A stretch of DNA of 64,000 nucleotides from Pyropia yezoensis (GCA_009829735.1 CM020618.1:41035030-41099029); one strand, 5' to 3'. Counted from the stretch's first letter, positions 22,188 to 32,925 are shown. Numbers and translations are program-made. Notes: generated by a model not told the origin, from the letters alone.

Positions 22188-24371
22188 ATGTCTACCCAAG
22201 AGACGGGGAACGTTCAAGATGACGGATCGGCGTCGACGCCGACCCCGGAGGTCACTACGGGAACTGGGATCGGGAACCCGATCGACAACATTGAGACGCC
22301 AATGCTTTCCGGTGCCGGATCGACGTTTGGCACGGCTCGGACGGCAGGAGGCGGGGGTCCGCCTCAACTGTCATCGACCGACCTCACTCCGCCGCCTCCT
22401 TCACCAGGGGATTCCCTGATGGCATCATTGGCCCGCATCGAGGCCCGGTTTTCCGGACTCGACGCTCGCCAGGAGCGGACGGAGGACGCGATGGCAGTGT
22501 TGATGTCAACACGCCACACGACGGGACCCCGTCGTGTTCCTCCCACACCAGTACGGTTCGAACCGGCCGGACTACTTTCGGAGTCCACCAGGGTCAACCC
22601 CGGTGTTGCTACTCCTGGACAACCCCCGGACACAATGGGGTATGGATTCGACTCGTCGGCAGAGTTGGAACGGAGTCACACGGAGCGATACGCTCGGAGC
22701 ACCCGAAGCGGACTCCGCGGACCCGACCCGGCGGATACTTACGCCGGTGGAGAGTCGGTTATTGGGGGAGGGGGTACCCTCTCACAGTATCCCCTCGACG
22801 ACGAAAGCCAGGCAACTCGGGTTCCCGAGGTGCCGACGCCTGAAGTACCATCTTCAGTGGTGGAAGCTATGACCGCGCAGGTAACTGCGAGCCTACTGAA
22901 GCGGATGGAGTCCGATGAGTTTGCTCATCAACTGGCGAAGCGACTGGATATCCAGGACGCTGACACGGAGATCGTCAACGAGGTCTTCCGGTCGGTACTG
23001 ACTCCCGAACGTTATCGTTTGGAGGACCGCTCTACCACCGTATCGGAATCGATGCGTAATACGTCGCATAGGGCGATCCGCTCTATGCAGACCCTTATGA
23101 AGGGAGTCCCGATGTTCGGAGGCCCCAACGGACGCCCGTTGGCAGTTATCGGCTTTTTGACTAGTTTCAAGGCAGCCGTGGACAAGGCCCTCGTTAACGA
23201 GGGGCTGGCGCTGGAGATCCTCCCGTTCTTTGTTGATGAACGGGTGCGAGGCATTCTTCGCCAGGCATCCCCGATGCCGGGAATGAGGGTCGCAGCCACC
23301 CCCATGGATTACCGTGGGATTCTCAAAGAGCTGCTGAGCAGTTACCTCAGTGAGGACAAGTGCGAGGACCACTACCGGGCCCTGCGCACTGCCACCGCCC
23401 AGAGCTGGGAGGACGAGGAGATGTTTGGACGCCGGATCCAAGAGCTCGACTACGAGCTGGGGAAGCTCCTCGGTGAAGGGGAACTACGGGCCATCCTGTT
23501 CGCAGGAGTACCCAACTACGTGCGGATATCCGCACGGGGAGCCAATACGGCCCGGACGAACTTCAGTCGACTGATCCACATGTGCAAGTCCCTAGGGGAC
23601 GCCTACCGAGTGCTACACCTGGAATGTACCTTGGCCCCGAAGCCCAAGGGTGAGGGAGGCAAACCCAGTCTTACTCCGGTACCGAGGCAAGAGAAGGTGG
23701 AACGTAAGGCCGCACCAGTACTGGTGGCGACCGAACATACCCCTATGGGTGAGGATGAACCTCTAGTCGACCAACAGGGCCACCTGTTGCTACCGGCGAC
23801 GCCGGTGATTGATGAACATGGTACGGAAGCGTACATCGCCCCGGCTGGAACCCAGTTCCAGGTCAACGAAGGAACGGGACGGCGCGTCCCGTATGTGCGG
23901 ACTACGGGGTACTCCCCGGTGACGGGTAACCCTCACCAACCCTTGCCAACATGGGCGGTGCGCACGGAGGCACCTCCGCAGATTGCGGGCCGACCCAACC
24001 GGTTGGGGGAGTCCATGTTCCGGTTGACCCAAGGACCCAAGGCCTACCAGGGAGCAGGCACTCGGGCGCCCGAGGGAGGCAACCGCAGCTATGGGGCTAC
24101 CCCGATGCGAACTCAAGGGGGGACCGGCACGTCCGGATGTATGTTGTGCGGGGATCCCCAGCACTGGGTGTCTTCCTGCCCACTTATCCCCGAGGAGTCT
24201 TGGAGGGCAGCGGCGCAACGCAAGGCATCCACAGGGGGGTATCCCGCCAGAGCACCCGGACCCGCACCGGGTAGGCAGCCAGCTCCAGGTGGAGTACTGG
24301 CCGTCGAGGAGGCACCTCCTCAGCTGGATGGCCCGGCGGACAGCACCCTACCAAGGGCGGGAAACGAGTAA
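22188..24371 (+). CDS. Gag polyprotein, element E
   Basis: 727 residues from ATG 22188, chosen over the in-frame GTG at 22182. The N-terminal third is Gly/Thr/Pro-rich with a short helical stretch (MASLARIEARFSGLDARQER). The capsid-type domain occupies about 23060-23620 (for example VIGFLTSFKAAVDKALVNE and DEEMFGRRIQELDYELG), and a CX2CX4HX4C knuckle lies at about 24138-24180. Pol begins eight bases after its stop. It is distinct in sequence from the gags of A and C but shares their layout. Confidence 0.85.
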   Translation: MSTQETGNVQDDGSASTPTPEVTTGTGIGNPIDNIETPMLSGAGSTFGTARTAGGGGPPQLSSTDLTPPPPSPGDSLMASLARIEARFSGLDARQERTEDAMAVLMSTRHTTGPRRVPPTPVRFEPAGLLSESTRVNPGVATPGQPPDTMGYGFDSSAELERSHTERYARSTRSGLRGPDPADTYAGGESVIGGGGTLSQYPLDDESQATRVPEVPTPEVPSSVVEAMTAQVTASLLKRMESDEFAHQLAKRLDIQDADTEIVNEVFRSVLTPERYRLEDRSTTVSESMRNTSHRAIRSMQTLMKGVPMFGGPNGRPLAVIGFLTSFKAAVDKALVNEGLALEILPFFVDERVRGILRQASPMPGMRVAATPMDYRGILKELLSSYLSEDKCEDHYRALRTATAQSWEDEEMFGRRIQELDYELGKLLGEGELRAILFAGVPNYVRISARGANTARTNFSRLIHMCKSLGDAYRVLHLECTLAPKPKGEGGKPSLTPVPRQEKVERKAAPVLVATEHTPMGEDEPLVDQQGHLLLPATPVIDEHGTEAYIAPAGTQFQVNEGTGRRVPYVRTTGYSPVTGNPHQPLPTWAVRTEAPPQIAGRPNRLGESMFRLTQGPKAYQGAGTRAPEGGNRSYGATPMRTQGGTGTSGCMLCGDPQHWVSSCPLIPEESWRAAAQRKASTGGYPARAPGPAPGRQPAPGGVLAVEEAPPQLDGPADSTLPRAGNE

Positions 24372-24379
24372 GAGGAAGG

Positions 24380-25945
24380 ATGACCGGGGGGCGCTGGGGT
24401 AACCCAAGCAAGCCACCCCGGAGTACCGCGGGGAAAGCCCCACGGAGAGCGCGGTTGAGCCGACGCCGCATCAACGCCCGGGTACACCTTCCGGCCCCGA
24501 CGACACGGCGTCAGGGGATTGATGACCAACCACCAAGGTTGGGAGGAGAGGACGGGAATCCCCGTCACATGGAACCAGACAAGGGCCCTGTTCAGGATGC
24601 CAGAGCTACACCGGATATCGGTGTAGGCCACGTACTGTTCCTTTTGGAGAACTTCAAGGTATCAGCTACACTGGGGGTTGACCCCCAGTCGACACGATCG
24701 TACTACCCTGTACTGGATACAGGGGCTGGAGCCAACCTTATCCGGAAGGACACCCTCCCGGACAAGTGGCTTCCGCGAGTCAGAGTGACTCGGGGACCCA
24801 CCATCAAGGACGCGAATGGTCGCCTCATTCGTACGACCGCAGCGATGTCGCTGCGGGTTACCATCGGGGAACTCACCACGGAAGTCGACTTCCTGGTGTG
24901 TGAGACCCTATCGGTGCCCTGCATACTGGGGTGCACCTTCATCAACGTTCACGTTGATGCAATCCGGCCAGGCCGGAGGACCGTCGAGCTTCAAGAAGCC
25001 CACGGGACGAAGCGAGGACACACGGCTATCGTCAGGGACCTGACGCTACAAGGAAGCCACGTTAACGTGGCTGAGGTGTACGCACGTGTCGAACCGAAGA
25101 CACTTCGGTTGGCCAAGCGAACTCGCTTTTAGCCGTTGTCGAAGACAGTCCTCCCGGTTAACTGTGACCTCGCAGGCATCTGCAGAGTCAAGTCCAACCT
25201 GCGGACGTACAAGCGCCATGGGTTGACCATGGCCAACGGTCGCATAGACCTCCCATCAGGAGGGTCGTCCCTCCTAGTGATGGCGAACTATCGCCGTAAG
25301 GCAGTCACCCTCCCGAAGGGAACTATCCTCGGGATTGCCGAGCTCTACGAAGGAGATATCCTTACCCCTGACAAGGAAGGTCAAGTGGACCCACTTGAGG
25401 TGCTGGCGGTCGCCGAGACCACCGAGCGACAGCAACCCGATGACGGGAAGCCTAGTCGACCATCATTACCGGCGGATATTCCGCCGAAGGACCAAGAAGC
25501 ACTGAAGGCACTGGCCGAGGCTGACCTCGACCACCTTCCCCCTTCCGTAGCCGAAGGGGTACGACGGATGTTAAGAAAGCATGACGTCATGTGGACAGGC
25601 GGAGCCCTGGGTACCATTGGGGCAACCCAACATCGTATTGACCTGGTACCAGGCGCACGCCCCGCCCGGTCACAACCGCACCGAGCGGGACCTATGCAAC
25701 GAGAGATCGTTGATGGAGAAGTGAAGAGGATGAGTGAAGCGAAGGATGATACGACCTTCGATGTCGGAGTGGGGTGCCCCAGTCGTTATTGTACCGAAGA
25801 AGGATCAAACCCCTCGGTTTTGCATCGATTATCGACGCCTCAACTTGGTTACCAAGAAGGACTCCTACCCTTTACCAAGGATGGATGAATGCATCGACTC
25901 CCTGGGGGAAGCTACGGTGTTTACCACCATCGACTGCAATGCCGG
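24380..25945 (+). pseudogene. pol of element E, first part (protease and start of RT)
   Basis: Starts at ATG 24380. Protease with LDTGAGANLI near 24715, then a linker and the start of the RT with FCIDYRRLNLVTKKDSYPL near 25820 and TIDCNAG at the boundary with element C. The rest of the gene lies beyond element C at 44688. It has breaks in addition to the insertion. Confidence 0.8.
25941..25945. repeat. Target-site duplication of element C, left copy
   Basis: GCCGG immediately before the LTR at 25946; the same five bases follow the LTR ending at 44687. Confidence 0.9.
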
Positions 25946-26518
25946 TGTGGTATAAAACTCGATCCTCTCAGACACGTGTCTATATCCCTCGGGGGAAAGG
26001 GACAAGTAACGCAGAAAGGGGAACTACGAGAATGGTATGCCTGTTGCCTCACGTGCCTGCTTGCAGGGCAAACAGATACGCACGGTAGTGCACACGGGGA
26101 AGAGGAAAGCAAACGCGCAGTTGTCTTTTTCCCTGAGGGCGCGGGCCGAGGGCGCCTCGCTGTCCCTCTTAACGTGCATCTGGGGGAACCCCGGCACGTT
26201 GGCCCGGTAGCCCCCCCCATAACCCCGAGTGGCCCCGACCCGAGTCTAACCTCGTCAGGTCGGGGGCCACTATCACTACTAATTCTATTCCCACTCACTA
26301 ATCTCACACTCAAATTCTCTCAAATCAAGTCCCTCACAAATATGCAAAAACACATCAGAAATCCCTCTCTCGCGTGTGGATAGCGTAGTCCACCGCATCC
26401 CAGTGCCGGGCACGGGCCACGGCCGCCAACCATCGCCACACGGCGGGCGTGTTCTGGCACCTGGTGCCCTCTGGTTGCAGTCCCGGGTCGGCGCCAAGTC
26501 GGGGCCAGGGATGCTACA
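25946..26518 (-). repeat. 3' LTR of element C (outer left)
   Basis: 573 bp, identical as far as I can compare with 44115-44687. On the plus strand a TATAAAA lies at 25951-25957, pointing toward the antisense ORF that starts at 26703. Just inside, the minus strand is purine-rich (26519-26532), the expected polypurine tract. Confidence 0.93.
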
Positions 26519-26702
26519 TAGCTCCCTCCCTAGTCCGGCACGTCCTCGGGCCGAACCAGGTGCCACCGTGCACAGCCTCGAGCACGTCCACACCGGTGCC
26601 GAGGTCGAGCGTCTTCACCCGGTCACGATCACCTGCCCCGATTCTGCCCCCCCCCCTCCGCTCCTTCACCTTGGCCCTCTCGTTCCCCGGAGTCTGGACG
26701 GT

Positions 26703-28820
26703 ATGTCCAGTTCCGAGATCCAAGCTGGGCCCGTGGTTCCGGCGGCGAGTATTGCGGAGGAGAACTCGGGTCGTCGTGCCCCTCTCCTGCCTCCGGTTCC
26801 TCGGATGTCGGTGCCGGCGCCGGTCGCCACGGCGGGGACGGATCGAGTTCCCCCGGCTTCCGCGATGCACCCGGTCGAGGCCCCCCCGGAGGGTCTCCCG
26901 GAGATGCTTCTTGGGCAGGACCCTCTGGCGGCCCGGCGTTACTCCACGGTGGTCGGCAACGCCGGCGCGGCCCAGTGCCAGCAGGATTGCATGGACCTCT
27001 GGCGCAAGGAACTCCAGCGCGGGGTCTTGACCGAGATGGACAAGGCACGTCTTCACACGGCGGACCAGATGCGCCTGGCACAAGACCGCTCCCAGAGCTT
27101 CTCGGGTTCCTCTTGGGTTGCTCGTCTGGAGGATCTCCCCTTCGCGCTGGTACTGGATCTACCCTTGACCGAGCGTCGCGTGTCCGCGTCCGTTCTCCGG
27201 TGGCCGGAGGAGGAAGGGTACGTCTACCGGGCGCTCAAGGTCTGGGACGAGGCGCTCAAGGGGTCGGGAAGCTTGAACTGCGACCCCCGTCCGAGCATGG
27301 TCGCTCTGGAGCCGCCTTTCTTGACCCGGAAATACTCCAAGTTGTCGCCGGCACGGGAGCAGGGTGAGCGACGCGGGCGTCAGCGTGACTTCCTTGTGAG
27401 CTGCAACCACCAGGAGTTCTGGAAGCTGGACAAGGCTAACCGGGCGGCATACTACCCCAAGGTCATCCCGCAGCAGCAGGAAGTCGAGATCCCGGTCGGG
27501 TTTGCTCCTTCCAGCATCCCTTGCACCTGGTACTTCTTGGACGCCTTGACTCAGGCGTCGATCAAGGGCTTCTTCCATTCAATCCCGTACATGATGTACA
27601 CGTCCGAGATGACAGTCTTGGCGGCCAACCACTGGCTTCACGAGGTCTTGGTGTCCAACCGGCTTTGGTTTCTCCCCGACCGCCTGATGGTCTGGATTGT
27701 CGACAAGTTGACCGTCGACTTCCTGTGCAGCGAGGACGAGGAGTACAAGGAGCTCTTCCAGGCGATGATCGACTTCCGGCGTCTGGTACCGGTGCATGAC
27801 CGGAGCTTCTTGAACGCGATTGCCGACCAGAACCGCCCGCGTCGGGATGGCTACGGTTGGGCGCAGGTGGTCTACCAGTCTTCTCCGGCTAAGGTGCAGC
27901 TGGCGACGCCGCTTCCGGCGTGGCCGCAGCTAGGTAGCTTTCCTGCTCCGGCCGCCCTTGATCTTCTGCCAGTTGGGCCGCCGGTGCAGGAGTCGGGATG
28001 GGCCGCGGCGGTCGGTCGGGCGTCTGCGGCGGCTCCGCTTCCTCCTGTTGCCCCTGTCGCCCCGGTTGCCTCGCCTGAACCGTCACCGGCGCGTCCGCGC
28101 CCTGTTCCTGCTGTGCCGGTACTTCAAGCTCCTCCGGCACCGCGCTTGTCTGCGGCGAGTCTGGGAGTGGCCGTGCGGTCGCCGACTACTCCGGTCGCTC
28201 TACCCCGGACGCCTTCTTCCAACGCCGGCGGCGCTGTGCCTCCGCTGGAGTTGGGTACTCCGGTCTCGGGGGCCGTTGTGGACCGTCCGGTAGTGTCATC
28301 CTCGGGCCGGTTCGAGATTCCGGCGCCGACTCTGCGCCTTACCCGCTTCCGGGTGCCTGACTGGTACCTGAACCAAGGTGGTCCAACATGCGACCAGTAC
28401 GACGTCGGCATGATTGAAGACCAGCTGGGTCGTCTTCCGGTGCAGGTTGAAGGCGTCGGGTCCTCTCTGGTGCTGGGTACTTACGCCAGCGTCTTGAACG
28501 ACGTGGTCGACCGGGTGTTTGCTTGCGCGGACAGCGGCCAGATGTCGAACAACCCGGTGGTTGGCGAACTTCTGGCGACTTTGACGCGGCATGGCCTGGC
28601 CCAGCAGTGGTCAGAGACCTTCACGGGCTTCCAGCGGCGCCGACGGACATATCTGGATGAGCGGGAGCCACCGGCAACTACTGGTACTACTCCGATGGCG
28701 TCATACCGGGATGCGCCGCGTCCACCGCACTACGTCATCCCGTCTTCCTCCGGTTCCCGTCGTACCGCGGAGGCAGCGCCGGAGGACACTCCCGCGGCTC
28801 AGCGTCCGCGCCGAGAGTAG
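26703..28820 (+). CDS. Antisense ORF of element C, copy 1
   Basis: 705 residues from ATG 26703 (the frame is open further upstream into the LTR), on the strand opposite to gag-pol and converging with pol across 145 bp. Layout: a Pro/Ser-rich N-terminus; a charged segment with MDLWRKELQRGVLTEMDKA near residue 95; a core with AAYYPKVIPQQQEVEIPVG near residues 248-266; a helical stretch with ANHWLHEVLVSNRLWFLP near 308-325; a Pro/Ala/Val-rich linker (about 395-545); a second helical domain with LGTYASVLNDVVDRVFACA; and an Arg-rich tail. No transmembrane segment, zinc motif or known catalytic motif is evident. It aligns by eye with the antisense ORFs of A and B and weakly with E. Function unknown; a nucleic-acid-binding or regulatory role is only a guess. 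Confidence 0.8.
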   Translation: MSSSEIQAGPVVPAASIAEENSGRRAPLLPPVPRMSVPAPVATAGTDRVPPASAMHPVEAPPEGLPEMLLGQDPLAARRYSTVVGNAGAAQCQQDCMDLWRKELQRGVLTEMDKARLHTADQMRLAQDRSQSFSGSSWVARLEDLPFALVLDLPLTERRVSASVLRWPEEEGYVYRALKVWDEALKGSGSLNCDPRPSMVALEPPFLTRKYSKLSPAREQGERRGRQRDFLVSCNHQEFWKLDKANRAAYYPKVIPQQQEVEIPVGFAPSSIPCTWYFLDALTQASIKGFFHSIPYMMYTSEMTVLAANHWLHEVLVSNRLWFLPDRLMVWIVDKLTVDFLCSEDEEYKELFQAMIDFRRLVPVHDRSFLNAIADQNRPRRDGYGWAQVVYQSSPAKVQLATPLPAWPQLGSFPAPAALDLLPVGPPVQESGWAAAVGRASAAAPLPPVAPVAPVASPEPSPARPRPVPAVPVLQAPPAPRLSAASLGVAVRSPTTPVALPRTPSSNAGGAVPPLELGTPVSGAVVDRPVVSSSGRFEIPAPTLRLTRFRVPDWYLNQGGPTCDQYDVGMIEDQLGRLPVQVEGVGSSLVLGTYASVLNDVVDRVFACADSGQMSNNPVVGELLATLTRHGLAQQWSETFTGFQRRRRTYLDEREPPATTGTTPMASYRDAPRPPHYVIPSSSGSRRTAEAAPEDTPAAQRPRRE

Positions 28821-28965
28821 TAGTTGGAGGCAAGGAGGGTGAGGGTCTTGGGAGAAGCGAGGAGGGAAGAGGCGGAGAGAAGGGTTGCTCGAGCGGGTGC
28901 TTGGTTTCCTTGATTGTTCCATGCTTGCATTGCGTGTTCTCCTTGATATACCCGTTCCCTTCTTC

Positions 28966-31900
28966 TCAATCCTCTTGTTCCGCATCCGTTGCGGGTGAGC
29001 TCGTCTCGTCCCGAGGGTCTTGGTTGGCCCCGTCCTCTTGGTCCTCCTCCGTGTCCGACTCCAGAATCTTGCCGGCTCTGGCCACGGGAGTGCCCTCAAT
29101 CCCGTTCCGTCGCGTGTAGGCACAGACGTCCGCGATGGGTAGCCGGTTTGAGGGTTCCCATGTATCATCTGCCGGGTTGAAACCGAACCAGCGTACTCGC
29201 AGGTACAGGCGTCCATCTCTCCAGGCATGGTCGACAAACTTGACGTAGACAAATTCCCGACCTTCTTCTTGGGATAGCCAGGGTATCGCAGTCCGCTTAC
29301 GCCGGGTCAAGTCCCGTTGGCTTGGCGGTGGAGCTCGGGTGACATGGTCGCTGCTCACCCGGTACGGAGAGCCATCCACGTCTAGAAGGAAGGTCCAGCC
29401 ATCCGTATTGAGAATCTCATAAGGTCCATCCGTCTTAGAGTCCAGCTTCCCCCGGGTCTTGCTATGGTTGTCCACAAAAACCCAGTCGCCACCACCCAGT
29501 TCCTTGTTCTTTTCCCGGACACCCTTGTCATAGTCCCGCTTGTATCGCTCCTGGGTCTTTGAAATTGACTCCTTGACTCTTGGGAGCAGGAGCTTTAGTT
29601 GTTCCAGGAACTCATCCTTTGCCTTGGGACCTGACTTCAGTGCAGGCTGGAGACCATCCGGTATTCTTTCCAGGGAGAAGTTGGTCAGCCGCCTCGGGGT
29701 GACAAAGTCGAGTGGAGCGACTCCCGTTGTCCGGTGAACTCGGGAGTTGTAGGCTAGAGTGAGGACAGCCAGGAGCTCGTCCCAGTCTTTTTGGTGCTCC
29801 TCCACGTAGTGCCGTAGCATGTCCACTAGGGTCCGGTTGAATCGTTCCACCTGGCCGTTCGTTTGAGGGTGGTACGTCGTGGTGTACAAGTTCTTGATGC
29901 CCATCAGGTCACAGACTCCTTGGAAGAACAGGGATGCAAACTGGGGACCGTTGTCGGTTAAGACGGAGTCTGGAGGGCCGTAGGCAGCTATCCAGTACTC
30001 GCAGAAGGCCGACGTGACATCCAGAGCCGTGATGGTTCTCAACGGGATTGCTCGAGTGAACTTGGAGAACCGGTCACAAATGATGAGTAGGTATATGTTG
30101 CCACTGGAGGTCTCAGGTAGGGGCCCCAGGATGTCCATGCTTAAGCTTGCAAAGGGCTCCGCCGCAGGGAATAGGCGTAGCTTAGAAGTCTTCTTCCTCT
30201 GGGACAACCGGTTCCTTGCACAAGAAATACAAGCCTCCAGGCACTTATGGACGTCACTGGCCATGGTTTCCCAGTAATAGTGTCGTCTCATGGAAGCATA
30301 CATCCGATTGATACCAGGATGTCCGGCCTGGGGAGACGAGTGCTCCAGGCGTAGGATGTCAGTCCGTAGGCTCCGGGGTACGTAGACTTGAGTTGCCCCA
30401 TCGAAGGGTGACACCCGTACTAGGAGTCCGTCTGTAGACTCGGAGAAGCGACTGTTCCGGTTCAGGTCCATTTGGTGGCGAAGCTCCAAGCATTGAGGGT
30501 CCGTCAATTGTGCCTCCAGCATCCGGTGAATGGTTACCGGTTGATGAGCGTCAGGTGTCTCGTACAGGGGAGCGTGCCAGCCACGTCCGACATTCGGGAG
30601 GATGAAGCAAGGTATTTCCTCCGGGATAGGACCGGTATCGGCTGCAGGAGTCTCCAGCCTGGACATGGTGTCGGCGCAGTGGTGCTCCCTCCCTGCTCTG
30701 GTGCACACCTTGTACTTGAACTCCGAAAGGCGTAGGCGCCACCGGGCGACCCTTCCTTGACTGCTGTCCATGCATAGCAGCCACCTTAGACTGGCGTGGT
30801 CCGTCCGGATGAGGAACTCTTGTCCTTCAAGATATGGACGTAACAGGAAGCAAGCCCAGACGACCGCCAAGCACTCGCGCTCGGTCGTGGAATAGTTCTT
30901 CTCGGCTGGAGTCAAGACGCGACTGTAGTAGCCTATCGGGAGGAAGTGCCCATCAGGTTGCTGCTGGAGTAGTGAGCACCCCACCTGGACGCCACAGGCG
31001 TCAGTCTCCAGAACAAACTGACCCTCCCGCTTGGGTAACGCCAGTACTGGAGTGGTGGTCAGGCGCTTCTTGAGCTCTTCGAAGGCTGCTGTCTGCTTCT
31101 CGTCGAACACCGGGAGTTGTGCTGGAAGCTTCTTGCTAGTAAGCTTGGTCAAGGGCCGGGCAATCAGAGCGTAGTCTCGTACGAACCGGCGGTAGACGTT
31201 GCACATACCCAGGAAGCTCTTGAGTTCCGTCTGGGTTTTAGGTTGCCGTGCATGCCGGAGGGCCTTGATGTTCTTCTCATTGACTCGGAGCTCCCCCGGA
31301 CTCAGCACGTGCCCCAGGTACTCCACCTCAGTCTCAAACAGGTGGCACTTCTCGGCCTTGAGGGTAACTCCAGCCTTGGACAGGAGGGCCAGGACCTCTC
31401 GAAGGTGCTCCAGGTGTTCCGCTGGGGTCTTGGAGAAAACAATGATGTCGTCCAGGTAGACCAAACATGTTCTCCACCTTAGCCCCGACAGGATGATGTC
31501 GATGGCTCTCTGGAAGGTTGCCGGAGCATTAGTGAGACCAAAAGGGAGACGCTTGCACCGGAACAGTCCCATGTGGCACGTGAAGGTAGTCTTGTCCTTG
31601 TCCTCGTCAGCCAGAGGGATCTGCCAGTAACCGGCATTACAATCCAGCGTCGAGAAGAGGGTGGCATCACCAAGAAAGTCGAGGCAATCATCCATCCGGG
31701 GTATCGGGTATACATCCTTGACTGTCATCTCGTTCAGGCGTCTGTAGTCAACGCAGAAACGGAAGTGACCGCCAGGTTTCGGGACGACTACCACCGGGAA
31801 AGCCCACTCGCCATCAGACGGCTCGATAACATCCATCTTGAGCATCTTGTTAACCTGCTTCTCAATCTCATCCCGGCGATGAGGTCCAGCCCGGTATGGG

Positions 31901-32925
31901 TGCATGTGCACTGGTTTGGCATCTGGCTTGAGTTGAATCCGGTGTAGGGTGGCGTCCATCTTGCCCAGCTCTCCGGACCACAGGTGCCGATGTTCCTGGA
32001 GAAGCTTCTCCAGTGCCTCCTTCAAGTCGAGAGGGACGTTTTCTTGGTTGACCTTCGGCATCCCGGGCGGTGCTTGTTCGGGCTTCGGAGTAGTACGGCC
32101 AGCCTGCTCTTGTTCCGGAGATACGTCTAAGGCCGTCAAGTTGGATGCCAGCTCTTGTTGCAGGTTGAAGAGGTCTTCCTTGCTCATAGCGCGGGCGGAC
32201 CCCCGGTAAGGCTCTGCTGTACCAACTCGAGTGCCCTTGGCGAGGGTTATTGGCTTCCGGCTCACGTTGACGATCAGCACCGAGAACGGGGTGTGCCTCT
32301 CCACCTTCTTGTGGTGTCCGTGGGCTAGGTATAATCGGTGTTTCGCCAGAAATTCCTTGCGTCCGTAGATCAGGCATTGACCTGCAGTCCGGGTCGTGAC
32401 TTGAACCTTGGTCTCCGAGCGAGGAGGTAGGAGCACCGGTTTGATGAGGGTCAAGGTAGAGGGTGGGATGCGTTCCTTCTGGTTCTTGGCCACACGAACC
32501 TTGGTGTCCAGGTGCTCCAGCACTGGTGACACAAACCCATGGTTGAACTGCACCTTTCCTTCTCCGGGTAGGATGCTCTTGACATGCTGCTTCTGGAAGT
32601 CCCAGCCTAGGATGAGGGGGACTGATAAGGTCTTGACTACTAGAAAGGGAAAAAGCATTGGTTCATTGTTGACATAGATGGCGACGGGAAGACGGCCAAG
32701 CGGTCGTAGGGTTTGACCTGATGCGTCTACAATCCGGGTCTTGGTAGGCGCTCTCCAGGCATGTCGACGCCAGCCCGGAGGTAACAGGTTCTCAGTGATG
32801 ACGCTTGGTCCGGCTCCCGTGTCGACCACCGGCGTAACAGCTTGGGGGAGGCTATCCCCCACACGCATACGAGCATTAATCTTGAGGTTTTCCTTACGCA
32901 GGACGAGCAAGGTCCCCTTGAACAA
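28966..32925 (-). CDS. Pol polyprotein, element C copy 1
   Basis: 1319 open residues. Protease DTGAG at 35-39; RT with FCVDYRRLNEMTVKD before the YLDD motif at about 490-493; RNase H about 630-750; integrase HHCC zinc finger near 860-920 and DDE core about 925-1040 with MDILGPLP and LTDNGPQF; chromodomain-like module at about 1222-1265 (VRWFGFNPADDTWEP). Pol is in a different frame from gag, its frame is open upstream toward gag, and the conventional start codon is absent at 32925 (TTG). This is what elements that make Gag-Pol by frameshifting show; the first ATG is some 19 codons further in. The product acts in cytoplasmic particles (protease, RT) and in the nucleus (integrase). Confidence 0.9.
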   Translation of the reverse strand: MFKGTLLVLRKENLKINARMRVGDSLPQAVTPVVDTGAGPSVITENLLPPGWRRHAWRAPTKTRIVDASGQTLRPLGRLPVAIYVNNEPMLFPFLVVKTLSVPLILGWDFQKQHVKSILPGEGKVQFNHGFVSPVLEHLDTKVRVAKNQKERIPPSTLTLIKPVLLPPRSETKVQVTTRTAGQCLIYGRKEFLAKHRLYLAHGHHKKVERHTPFSVLIVNVSRKPITLAKGTRVGTAEPYRGSARAMSKEDLFNLQQELASNLTALDVSPEQEQAGRTTPKPEQAPPGMPKVNQENVPLDLKEALEKLLQEHRHLWSGELGKMDATLHRIQLKPDAKPVHMHPYRAGPHRRDEIEKQVNKMLKMDVIEPSDGEWAFPVVVVPKPGGHFRFCVDYRRLNEMTVKDVYPIPRMDDCLDFLGDATLFSTLDCNAGYWQIPLADEDKDKTTFTCHMGLFRCKRLPFGLTNAPATFQRAIDIILSGLRWRTCLVYLDDIIVFSKTPAEHLEHLREVLALLSKAGVTLKAEKCHLFETEVEYLGHVLSPGELRVNEKNIKALRHARQPKTQTELKSFLGMCNVYRRFVRDYALIARPLTKLTSKKLPAQLPVFDEKQTAAFEELKKRLTTTPVLALPKREGQFVLETDACGVQVGCSLLQQQPDGHFLPIGYYSRVLTPAEKNYSTTERECLAVVWACFLLRPYLEGQEFLIRTDHASLRWLLCMDSSQGRVARWRLRLSEFKYKVCTRAGREHHCADTMSRLETPAADTGPIPEEIPCFILPNVGRGWHAPLYETPDAHQPVTIHRMLEAQLTDPQCLELRHQMDLNRNSRFSESTDGLLVRVSPFDGATQVYVPRSLRTDILRLEHSSPQAGHPGINRMYASMRRHYYWETMASDVHKCLEACISCARNRLSQRKKTSKLRLFPAAEPFASLSMDILGPLPETSSGNIYLLIICDRFSKFTRAIPLRTITALDVTSAFCEYWIAAYGPPDSVLTDNGPQFASLFFQGVCDLMGIKNLYTTTYHPQTNGQVERFNRTLVDMLRHYVEEHQKDWDELLAVLTLAYNSRVHRTTGVAPLDFVTPRRLTNFSLERIPDGLQPALKSGPKAKDEFLEQLKLLLPRVKESISKTQERYKRDYDKGVREKNKELGGGDWVFVDNHSKTRGKLDSKTDGPYEILNTDGWTFLLDVDGSPYRVSSDHVTRAPPPSQRDLTRRKRTAIPWLSQEEGREFVYVKFVDHAWRDGRLYLRVRWFGFNPADDTWEPSNRLPIADVCAYTRRNGIEGTPVARAGKILESDTEEDQEDGANQDPRDETSSPATDAEQED

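Noticed and set aside
28701-29252. Short ORFs overlapping the pol and antisense genes in other frames
   Set aside because: They are shadows of GC-rich coding sequence with no motif of their own.
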